Below, in pieces: positions 1 through 6,474 of a stretch of 18,034 bases of DNA (within the stretch, counting starts at the first letter, position 1; every line of letters starts with the position of its first letter). The DNA lies in NCBI GenBank assembly GCA_964537285.1, contig CAZHZT010000123.1, positions 1-18,034 on the forward strand, read 5' to 3'. Source of the stretch: CAZHZT01 sp964537285. Lineage in GTDB: Bacteria > Bacteroidota > Bacteroidia > Chitinophagales > Saprospiraceae. The notes beneath the pieces are model-generated. The model was not told the DNA's origin, made no database searches, and saw only the letters and a program-made list of their open reading frames with translations. The translations under genes and the position numbers were made by a program.

Positions 1-18
1 TGGTTCATCTTTTTTTCG

Positions 19-26
19 CAAATATA
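19..26 (-). promoter_or_regulatory. Possible -7 element of a leftward promoter
   Basis: On the minus strand this reads TATATTTG, an exact fit to the Bacteroidota -7 consensus TAnnTTTG. Ten bases further on the minus strand is an ATG (positions 8-6) followed by AACCA to the window edge, so a leftward gene may begin here with a very short leader. A TTG lies 26 bases upstream (53-55), longer than usual for the -33 element, so the assignment rests mainly on the -7 match. Confidence 0.35.
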
Positions 27-129
27 CTAAATCAACGGGTTTAACCCATTACCAACTTTTTAACACTTTAAATATGAGCCCTAATTACCTGATAAGCAAC
101 TTTTTAATAATTATTTAAAACATCTAACG

Positions 130-148
130 GAAGTCTTAATGTAACAGC
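130..148 (+). repeat. Direct repeat copy 1 bracketing the palindromic element
   Basis: GAAGTCTTAATG followed by T and AACAGC; the same string without the extra T recurs at 369-386. The last six bases (AACAGC) are also the end of the palindromic repeat that starts at 143. Confidence 0.75.
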
Positions 149-318
149 GATTCTCGCTTTGAAAAATAAACGTGCCTACGGCGCGAAATTCCTTTGAGAG
201 GGAGGCCGAAAGGGCTATTTTGCTTCGCAAAATAGCCCTTTCGGCCTCCCTCAAAAGAAAATTTCGCCGCGAAGCAGCGTAAATTGGGTTTTGGATTTCC
301 TAAACGAGAATTGCTGTT
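143..318 (+). repeat. Palindromic repeat family, copy 1
   Basis: A 176-bp near-palindrome. The ends are AACAGC (143-148) and GCTGTT (313-318), with similar inner sequence (ATTCTCG then CTTT or TTTA). The core is a perfect 26-bp stem, 198-223 pairing with 227-252, closed by a TTC loop. On each side of the core is a small G/C hairpin: GTGCC/GGCGC around 172-184, and a GCGGCG-like stem around 264-279. Copy 2 (6164-6338) has the same order in the opposite orientation. It has no coding capacity of its own. The form fits a non-autonomous mobile repeat (MITE or REP-like) or a structured RNA; the first is my inference. Confidence 0.85.
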
Positions 319-368
319 CTTTTTCATATAATTTTAAATAAAAAACCATTATATAAAGTTCACATTAT

Positions 369-386
369 GAAGTCTTAATGAACAGC
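369..386 (+). repeat. Direct repeat copy 2 bracketing the palindromic element
   Basis: GAAGTCTTAATG directly followed by AACAGC, matching 130-148 with one single-base gap. The similarity stops right after AACAGC. It lies 50 bp beyond the other end of the element (318), so it is not a simple target-site duplication of the 143-318 element. Confidence 0.75.
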
Positions 387-495
387 AGTGGACCACCTCA
401 GCCCCCCTCTTGTAACCATCCCTGCTGTTTTAAATTTTAATCATTGTTCACCTTTTCCCTTCTTTCCCATTATCTTTCCAGCAAATTATTTCATA

Positions 496-3400
496 ATGAA
501 AGGAATCATTTTTGTCCCTATTCTTTGGTGTTTTACTTTACTGCTTTACGGCCAGAATATGGACACCACGCAAGCTCATCAAAACATCCTAAATGCTGCC
601 AAAGCAGAAAAAAACGGTGATTGGCAAACCGCTCGCCAACTCTACGAACAAAGCCTCCCTGATTTCAAAGCTTCCGGGAACCGGGAGCGCTATCTCCAGA
701 TATGCAACTACCTGCACAGCTGTTTGATCAATATGAACCAGCCTCAGCTTGCTATGGAGCACATAGAGGCCATACTAAACGAACCTTTTGAGAACATTTC
801 TGAACAACTCCTTCATGTGGTTCGCTGGAAAGGAAAGGTATACCTGGAGCTGGGAAGCTATCAAGCTTCCTTGAACATTTATAAAGAAGCAAACCAAATG
901 GCCGTAAAGCTGGCTGACAAAGCACTCACTGCCAGGACTTACAATGATATCGGTACGGTAAACTACTACCTCTCAGAAGTAGATTCTTCTGTGTATTATT
1001 TTGAAAAAGCTTTAGAGATCAATAAAAAATTACCGGTGCCCAATCCCAAAGCAATAGCAAATAATTTAATGAACCTGGCGTCTTGTTTCACCCGACAAGG
1101 AAAGCTCCGCCCAGCGGTCACCTTGATGGAAGAAGCAGTAAATGAATATATTCGTCTCAAAGATACCGCTGCACTGGTTGGTTCTTACTTAAACCTGGGT
1201 ATCCTGTATACAAGCATGGGTTACCCCCTTGAATCTACTGATTTCACCGAACAGGGACTGACTATTAACCCTATGCAAACGACTACCGATACTTTCGTAC
1301 AAGCAAAACTGCACGGATCCAAAGCCATCAACTTATCTAACCTGGGGCATTATGATGCAGCTATCACGCATTTGGAGGAATCCTACAACCTAACGGCGAA
1401 AATTTATGGCGAGAATCACCCTGAGATCATCCCCATGCTGCACAACCTGGGAACCATTGAAATGTACCGGGGAGCCTATCAGGAAGGCTTGAAATATCTG
1501 TTGCAGGCAGAAGCCATTTGTTTGTCTTTATCTCAGGATGAAAAGCCTCGCCTGTCCGAAATTTACAGAAATAAAGGTTTGATCTATAGCCGTATGGGCC
1601 AGCATAAAAAAGCAGAGGAGCTCTTGGTGAATTCTATAGATATGCTGAATGAAGTGTTGGCCCAACCGGATGTTGTACTCGCACAAGCTTATGGCAAGCT
1701 CACCGAAGTCCGCTACAATGCCGAAAATTATGAAGGCGCATTGGAAGCCTGCGATTTATCCATTCAGTACTTCAAAACACTCCCCAATTCGGATAATTAT
1801 TTCCTGGCGGATATGTATGCTTCCAAAGCACGCATTTTAGAAGAATTAAAAGATTATGAAGGAGCAAAATCATACCTGGACCAGTCTCTAACGATTTATA
1901 AAAAAACGGCAGAAGCTGGGCAATCCCTTTTGCTTCCACTTGGATTTCAGCGGGCTGTGGTTTTAGAAAAACTCGAACTCAAAGAAGAAGCCCTTGAATA
2001 TTACAATACCAATATTTCAGAAGGATTGGCTCTCTTTGAAAAAGAAAAAGGAGGTTTATTATTAGAAAAACAAAGCTTCCTGGGAAGTATTGCCCGAAAA
2101 CTGGAACTTCAATACGAAGAAGACGGTACGGAGTTCTTTGAAGAAGGTGCTCAATTAATTAAATTAGGTATAAAAAGCCTCCAGGAACTGGAAAGACTCC
2201 CCTACTCCATTGAAGAACGTATTTTTAACCTGGATTTATTAAATGATTTTTTCGAGTCTTCCGTTAGTTTTTATTTAAAAAAATATGCGCACACCAAATC
2301 CCCCATTGATCTGGAACGCGCTTATGAAATTGTCCAATTGAGTAAATCCAACAGCTTGTTACACGCCATTCGGGAAAACGATGCCCTCCGGTTTTCAGAC
2401 ATCCCGTCCGCAGTAGCCGAAGAAGTAGCCTTCCTTCAGGCATCCATTAATTATTATCAAAATCAACTGGAACTTACCGGCCCGGGGGATACACTTTCTA
2501 AGCTTCAAAAAGATAATCGGGAGAAACTATTTCAGTTAAGTAAAACCTACCGGCAATTAGTCGATTCTCTGGAGCAACAATATCCCAAATACTACTCCAT
2601 TAAGTTTCAGCAGCAAATGCCTTCTGTAAAGGAATTACAAGCTACACTTCAGGAAGAAGAAGCAGTAATCGTTGACTTTTTTCTCACTGAAGAATCTGTA
2701 CATACTTTTTACATCACTTCCAATAGGTTTTATGTAAGTTCCAGGCCCATTTCAGAGCAATTTGAAAGCCAGCTAACTTCTTTTCTCGAATACTTCAATC
2801 AGTATCCTAATGAAGCAGGAATCATGAAAGTGAAAAAATTTGCCGATCCGGCTTACTTTTTATACACCCAACTTCTGGTGGAAGGGCTAAAACAACTTTC
2901 TTCCGATATCAAGCAATTGATAATCATTCCCGCATGCAAATTAGGCTATGTACCTTTCGAATGCTTGATTACGGCCCCAGCGGCAACTAACAGTCAATAC
3001 AAGCAACTCTCTTATCTGATCAAAAAATACCGGATAAGCTATCAATATGCAGCTCAATTGCTGATCAGTGAGTCCCAAAAAACCCAAAGTAACAATCGGT
3101 TGTACGCAGGCTTTGCCCCTTCCTATGCCCCGAAAACAGATGGAGACCAATCACTGGCATCGCGTTCTTTACTTAAAGACCTTCCGGCTGCGCGGAAAAA
3201 TGTAAAAACAGTAGCTCAGCTATTCCAAGGAACAGCCTATGTTGGTAACACCGCAACAAAAGATGCCTTCCTTAAGGAATCCAGGAATTTCCGCATACTG
3301 CATCTGGCCATGCACGGCATTCTCGACGATCGTTTTCCTTTAGAGAGTCAATTGATATTCACTCAAAGCGACAGCAGCAAGAATTCCAACGAAATACTGA

Positions 3401-3846
3401 AAGCCAAAGAACTGTTTGGCATCCGCTTACCAGCAGATCTCGTTGTATTGGGCGCATGTAATACCGCCCAGGGCCAGGTCAAGAATGGTGAAGGAATCAT
3501 TAGTCTGTCGCGTGCTTTTGCCTATGCGGGCTGTTCAAGTATAGTGGCCAGCTTATGGAGCTTACCTGACGGAGCGACCGCCGATATTTTAGGTTTCTTT
3601 TTTAGGGAATTGAAAAAAGGACTACCAAAGGATGAGGCATTACAAAAGGCTAAGCTTGTTTACTTAGAATCCAGGCCTGAGCGCACGGCTGCTCCTTTTT
3701 ATTGGGCAGGCCTGGTGTCTATTGGGGATGTGGAGCCGGTGGTTGAGGAGTGGAATATCCCTTGGTGGGGATATGGAATGATTGGATTGATCGGAGCTTT
3801 AGTTCTATTGGGTATATATCGGTTTTCTAAATCCAATCCTTTCTAG
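496..3846 (+). CDS. TPR-CHAT protein, exported, membrane-anchored caspase-like protease
   Basis: Predicted caspase-like cysteine protease of the CHAT family behind a long tetratricopeptide array, 1116 residues from the ATG at 496. That start is chosen because a signal peptide begins there (MKGIIFVPILWCF...LLYGQ). Helical TPR repeats fill roughly residues 25-560, followed by more helical sequence. The CHAT domain covers roughly 800-1080. Its catalytic dyad is visible as HLAMHG (His940) and GACNTA (Cys988), followed by conserved-looking GEGIISLSRAF and SLW segments. A hydrophobic segment near 1093-1110 precedes a short RFSKSNPF tail. Signal peptide plus C-terminal membrane helix places TPR and CHAT domains outside the cytoplasm, probably in the periplasm; this is inferred. 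TPR parts usually bind partner proteins, and no partner is evident here. A palindrome at 3867-3942 separates it from the next gene. The family call is secure; the substrate is unknown. Confidence 0.9.
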   Translation: MKGIIFVPILWCFTLLLYGQNMDTTQAHQNILNAAKAEKNGDWQTARQLYEQSLPDFKASGNRERYLQICNYLHSCLINMNQPQLAMEHIEAILNEPFENISEQLLHVVRWKGKVYLELGSYQASLNIYKEANQMAVKLADKALTARTYNDIGTVNYYLSEVDSSVYYFEKALEINKKLPVPNPKAIANNLMNLASCFTRQGKLRPAVTLMEEAVNEYIRLKDTAALVGSYLNLGILYTSMGYPLESTDFTEQGLTINPMQTTTDTFVQAKLHGSKAINLSNLGHYDAAITHLEESYNLTAKIYGENHPEIIPMLHNLGTIEMYRGAYQEGLKYLLQAEAICLSLSQDEKPRLSEIYRNKGLIYSRMGQHKKAEELLVNSIDMLNEVLAQPDVVLAQAYGKLTEVRYNAENYEGALEACDLSIQYFKTLPNSDNYFLADMYASKARILEELKDYEGAKSYLDQSLTIYKKTAEAGQSLLLPLGFQRAVVLEKLELKEEALEYYNTNISEGLALFEKEKGGLLLEKQSFLGSIARKLELQYEEDGTEFFEEGAQLIKLGIKSLQELERLPYSIEERIFNLDLLNDFFESSVSFYLKKYAHTKSPIDLERAYEIVQLSKSNSLLHAIRENDALRFSDIPSAVAEEVAFLQASINYYQNQLELTGPGDTLSKLQKDNREKLFQLSKTYRQLVDSLEQQYPKYYSIKFQQQMPSVKELQATLQEEEAVIVDFFLTEESVHTFYITSNRFYVSSRPISEQFESQLTSFLEYFNQYPNEAGIMKVKKFADPAYFLYTQLLVEGLKQLSSDIKQLIIIPACKLGYVPFECLITAPAATNSQYKQLSYLIKKYRISYQYAAQLLISESQKTQSNNRLYAGFAPSYAPKTDGDQSLASRSLLKDLPAARKNVKTVAQLFQGTAYVGNTATKDAFLKESRNFRILHLAMHGILDDRFPLESQLIFTQSDSSKNSNEILKAKELFGIRLPADLVVLGACNTAQGQVKNGEGIISLSRAFAYAGCSSIVASLWSLPDGATADILGFFFRELKKGLPKDEALQKAKLVYLESRPERTAAPFYWAGLVSIGDVEPVVEEWNIPWWGYGMIGLIGALVLLGIYRFSKSNPF

Positions 3847-3866
3847 ATTTTGACAATGTTCGGATA

Positions 3867-3942
3867 TAGAAGCTCGGATTGCAAATCCTCGCGAGCGTTG
3901 TTTTTAGCCAACGCTCGCGAGGATTTGCAATCCGAGCTTCTA
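3867..3942. repeat. Perfect 34-bp inverted repeat between two + strand genes
   Basis: Bases 3867-3900 pair perfectly with 3909-3942 around an 8-base loop (TTTTTAGC). The arms themselves contain smaller palindromes (CTCGCGAG, and GGATTGCAAATCC as a near-palindrome). There is no T-run after the stem, so it is not a classical intrinsic terminator, though it begins 21 bp after the stop of the TPR-CHAT gene and could still stop or stabilise its transcript. Confidence 0.9.
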
Positions 3943-4005
3943 AAACCAAACATCTAATACATATTCTTCCAAATAATCCATATATTCGTAAAAAACTACT
4001 CGAAT

Positions 4006-5862
4006 ATGAAACAGAATATTTCTTTCAGAACCTTCCTTTTTCTCATTTTAATCGCATTAATTCCTCAATTATCCTTCGGCCAGAACAACAAAAACAAAGC
4101 AAAACCTATCTTCGAAGACGGTGAAGCACAAATCGTCCCGGCATTTGATAATGCCGACGACTGGATTCGCCATGACCTATGGGTAGAAACCTCCTTCAAT
4201 ACGGATGGCGATGATAAACCCGACCGCATGCACGTGTCTGTTACCCGCCCTAAACAAACTGAAACAGAAGGCTTAAAACTCCCTGTTATTTACGTGACCA
4301 GCCCCTACTTCGCCGGAACAGCTCCTTTTGTAGATGGCTTATTCTACGATGTAAAACACGAGCTTGGAGACACCCCGCCGAAACGCATTGAAGTGGAGGT
4401 AGAGCGCAGAGGTGAACGTCCGGTCATCTCTAATTCACACATCAAAGACTGGGTGCCCAGAGGGTATATTGTAGTGCACTCTTCTTCGCCTGGTACCGGC
4501 CTTTCGCAAGGAGCGCCGACAGTGGGAGGCGACAATGAATCACTAGCTCCCAAAGCCGTAATTGACTGGCTCTGTGGTCGTACAAAAGGCTACACCAGCC
4601 CAAACGGAAATGAAACAGTTGAAGCTTATTGGTCTACAGGGAAAGTGGGCATGACTGGTACATCTTACAATGGTACCCTTCCCCTGGCCGCCGCTACCAC
4701 AGGAGTGGAAGGACTGGAAGCAATCATTCCTATTGCTCCGAATACCTCTTACTATCACTACTACCGCTCCAATGGCTTAGTTCGCCATCCCGGGGGTTAT
4801 TTAGGGGAAGATATTGATGTACTGTACGATTTTATTCATAGCGGAGATGAATCCAAAAGACCTTATAACAATGCCACCATCAGAGATAAGGAACTAGCTG
4901 AAGGCATGGATCGCATAAGCGGTGACTACAATGACTTCTGGGCCGGCCGCGATTACCTCAATGATATGGAGCCTATGAAAGCTGCCCTATTGATGTCGCA
5001 TGGTTTTAATGACTGGAATGTCATGCCGGAACATAGCTATCGTATTTATAAAGCAGCTAAGGAAAAAGGGCTGCCTACTCAAATTTACTATCACCAATAC
5101 GGCCATGGTGGCCCTCCACCGTTTAGCATGATGAACCGCTGGTTTACGAGATACTTACATGGTATTAAAAATGATGTGGAAAAAGATGCCCGCGCCTGGA
5201 TTGTTCGTGAACAGGACGATCCTCAAAACCCTACCGATTATGAAGATTATCCAAACCCAGCGGCATCTCCGGTTGAACTTTATCTTGGCGCCGGCGCACC
5301 TGGCCGCGGTTCTTTAAACCTAAGTAAACCTGAAAAACAAGGGCAGGAAGCTTTAGAAGATAATTACTCCTTTTCTGGCAAAGCTTTAGCCAATGCCGAA
5401 TTTACGAACCATCGCTTAATATACCTTACGCCAACATTAAAAGAAAATGTACATATTTCCGGCTTGGCGCAAATCAGCATTTCTGTTGCCTGCAACAAGC
5501 CAGCCGCCAACCTCTCCGTATGGCTGGTCTCCCTTCCCTGGCAGGAAGGTCGGCGCACGAGAATCACCGATAATATCATCACCAGAGGTTGGGCCGATCC
5601 GCAAAACCATGGTTCATTGACTTCGAGCGAGCCTCTGAAGCCCGGCAAGTTTTATGATTTGACCTTCGATCTTCAACCGGATGATCAAATCATTCCGGCT
5701 GGGCAGCAAATTGCTTTGATGATCTTTTCCAGTGACCGGGATTTCACCCTTTGGCCACATCCGGGTACCGAACTTACCGTGGATTTAGGTAAGACGAAAT
5801 TGATGCTGCCAGTAGTTGGAGGAAAGAAAGCGTTTGAAAAGGCAATTGAAGGGAGCGAGTAA
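4006..5862 (+). CDS. Secreted Xaa-Pro dipeptidyl-peptidase-like hydrolase (S15/CocE family)
   Basis: A serine hydrolase of the S15 family (X-Pro dipeptidyl-peptidase / CocE-NonD), which typically removes Xaa-Pro dipeptides from peptide N-termini; some members are ester hydrolases, so the substrate is not certain. The protein has 618 residues. It opens with a signal peptide (hydrophobic stretch to about residue 25, ending LSFGQ). The triad is visible: Ser220 in GMTGTSYNG, Asp336 in SHGFNDW, His367 in YGHGG. About residues 425-610 form the C-terminal beta-sandwich of the PepX_C type. The likely location is periplasmic or extracellular, with no T9SS sorting domain at the C-terminus. The start at 4006 is supported by the signal peptide. 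It lies 159 bp after the TPR-CHAT gene on the same strand, separated by the long palindrome, and is followed at once by two hairpins, so it is probably its own transcription unit. Confidence 0.88.
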   Translation: MKQNISFRTFLFLILIALIPQLSFGQNNKNKAKPIFEDGEAQIVPAFDNADDWIRHDLWVETSFNTDGDDKPDRMHVSVTRPKQTETEGLKLPVIYVTSPYFAGTAPFVDGLFYDVKHELGDTPPKRIEVEVERRGERPVISNSHIKDWVPRGYIVVHSSSPGTGLSQGAPTVGGDNESLAPKAVIDWLCGRTKGYTSPNGNETVEAYWSTGKVGMTGTSYNGTLPLAAATTGVEGLEAIIPIAPNTSYYHYYRSNGLVRHPGGYLGEDIDVLYDFIHSGDESKRPYNNATIRDKELAEGMDRISGDYNDFWAGRDYLNDMEPMKAALLMSHGFNDWNVMPEHSYRIYKAAKEKGLPTQIYYHQYGHGGPPPFSMMNRWFTRYLHGIKNDVEKDARAWIVREQDDPQNPTDYEDYPNPAASPVELYLGAGAPGRGSLNLSKPEKQGQEALEDNYSFSGKALANAEFTNHRLIYLTPTLKENVHISGLAQISISVACNKPAANLSVWLVSLPWQEGRRTRITDNIITRGWADPQNHGSLTSSEPLKPGKFYDLTFDLQPDDQIIPAGQQIALMIFSSDRDFTLWPHPGTELTVDLGKTKLMLPVVGGKKAFEKAIEGSE

Positions 5863-5890
5863 ATAGCAAGGATTGGAAGTTCCTTGCTAT
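5863..5890 (+). terminator. Hairpin directly after the S15 gene stop codon
   Basis: Perfect 10-bp stem ATAGCAAGGA / TCCTTGCTAT with an 8-base loop, starting at the base after the stop codon. It lacks a T-run. It probably acts with the next hairpin as transcript end structure. Confidence 0.55.
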
Positions 5891-5903
5891 CAGGTAGAGA
5901 AGT

Positions 5904-5944
5904 AAACATGAGTCATTCCGAAAATTCGGAATGACTCATGTTTT
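5904..5944 (+). terminator. Terminator-like hairpin with TTTT tail
   Basis: Bases 5904-5922 are an exact reverse complement of 5925-5943 (core GAGTCATTCCGAA / TTCGGAATGACTC), with AAAC...GTTTT edges giving the A-run/T-run look of a bidirectional intrinsic terminator for the S15 gene. A degenerate relative occurs at 17930-17964. Confidence 0.7.
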
Positions 5945-5955
5945 ACCAAAGCTAA

Positions 5956-6144
5956 ACGAAAGTGGTAACCATAGATGGCAGAAAGCCTGAATTTTGGAAT
6001 ATCGTAGGCCGAACCTTATGCAGGTTCATCCCTTTCGAACCATTTTCCTTTTTAGGAGCAAGGCCGGTGGGTTGGCATGATAGTATTTCCAAAACCTTGG
6101 TCGTAACGGACGACTATCAAGTTTTGGAAGAAGAGTATGTATAG
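5956..6144 (+). pseudogene. C-terminal remnant of an RDD family membrane protein
   Basis: The translation starts TKVVTIDGRKPEFW and continues through GRTLCRFIPFEPFSF and GWHDSISKTLVV before its stop at 6142-6144. This is the typical C-terminal third of Bacteroidota RDD family proteins (small multi-helix membrane proteins), recalled from the family rather than searched. The codon just before (5953-5955) is TAA, and no N-terminal RDD part precedes it; the upstream sequence is instead the hairpin at 5904-5944. A GTG at 5962 could start a 60-residue peptide, but without the N-terminal helices it would not be a working RDD protein. I read it as a gene whose front was deleted or replaced, with the hairpin close to the break. 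Confidence 0.75.
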
Positions 6145-6150
6145 ACTGCT

Positions 6151-6169
6151 TACTGAATATAAGTTGTCA
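6151..6169 (+). repeat. Left arm of a 19-bp inverted repeat bracketing palindromic copy 2
   Basis: TACTGAATATAAGTTGTCA is the reverse complement of 6385-6403 with one mismatch (18 of 19). The pair encloses the 6164-6338 repeat, overlapping its left end. Confidence 0.75.
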
Positions 6170-6338
6170 AGTCTGGTTTTGGAAATCCAAAGCTAAATTT
6201 ACGCCGCTTCGCGGCGATTTTTTCTTTAGAGGGAGGCCTAAAGGGCTATTTTGCTTCGCAAAATAGCCCTTTAGGCCTCCCTCTAAAAGGAATTTCGCGC
6301 CGTAGGCGCGTTTAATTTTCAAAGCGGGAATCGCTGTT
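6164..6338 (-). repeat. Palindromic repeat family, copy 2
   Basis: This is the reverse complement of the 143-318 copy over almost its whole length. The core is a perfect 30-bp stem, 6225-6254 pairing with 6258-6287, again with a TTC loop. The side hairpins are CGCCGC-TTC-GCGGCG (6202-6216) and GCGCC-GTA-GGCGC (about 6297-6309). Where copy 1 has a G:C pair in the core (GGCCGAAAGG), this copy has T:A (GGCCTAAAGG), with both arms changed together. One end keeps GCTGTT (6333-6338); the other end has diverged. Confidence 0.85.
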
Positions 6339-6384
6339 GTCAGGTATGGAATATTGTATTTTGCAAAAGGCAATGTCCTATAAC

Positions 6385-6403
6385 TGACAACTTCTATTCA
6401 GTA
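6385..6403 (+). repeat. Right arm of the 19-bp inverted repeat bracketing palindromic copy 2
   Basis: TGACAACTTCTATTCAGTA, reverse complement of 6151-6169 with one mismatch. An extra GTTGTCAG at 6336-6343 is a second inverted match to its first bases. It lies just upstream of the promoter for the next gene. Confidence 0.75.
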
Positions 6404-6420
6404 TTTCTACTTCATTTCAC

Positions 6421-6428
6421 TAAATTTG
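6421..6428 (+). promoter_or_regulatory. Possible -7 element for the T9SS surface protein gene
   Basis: TAAATTTG fits TAnnTTTG exactly, 46 bp before the ATG at 6475. No TTTG was found at the expected -33 distance. If used, transcription would begin close to the upstream ATG at 6433, which favours the ATG at 6475 as the real start. Confidence 0.4.
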
Positions 6429-6474
6429 TTGGATGAGCTATCGAAAAAGTTATTTCAAGCAAGAATTCAACAAC

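Larger units (their letters stand above)
1..495. other. Left intergenic region
   Basis: No gene is supported in this AT-rich stretch. It holds a possible leftward promoter near the edge, one full copy of the palindromic repeat, and a direct repeat bracketing that copy; these have their own entries. The frame of the following TPR-CHAT gene is open back to a GTG at 388, but residues encoded there (rich in P, F and N) do not look like a protein start, and the signal peptide begins at the ATG at 496. I therefore treat 388-495 as leader. No convincing TAnnTTTG promoter for that gene was seen. Confidence 0.6.

Noticed and set aside
136..327. Minus-strand ORF of 63 codons inside palindromic copy 1, similar to one at 6167-6373
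   Set aside because: Both encode nearly the same central peptide (GYFAKQNSPFGLPL type) on the minus strand although the elements are in opposite orientation. The match follows from the palindromic core reading alike on both strands, not from a gene.
388..495. N-terminal extension of the TPR-CHAT ORF from a GTG
   Set aside because: The 36 extra residues would bury the signal peptide that begins at the ATG at 496.
3879..4124. + strand ORF of 81 codons over the 34-bp palindrome and the start of the S15 gene
   Set aside because: Half of it translates the palindrome and the rest is out of frame with a well supported gene.
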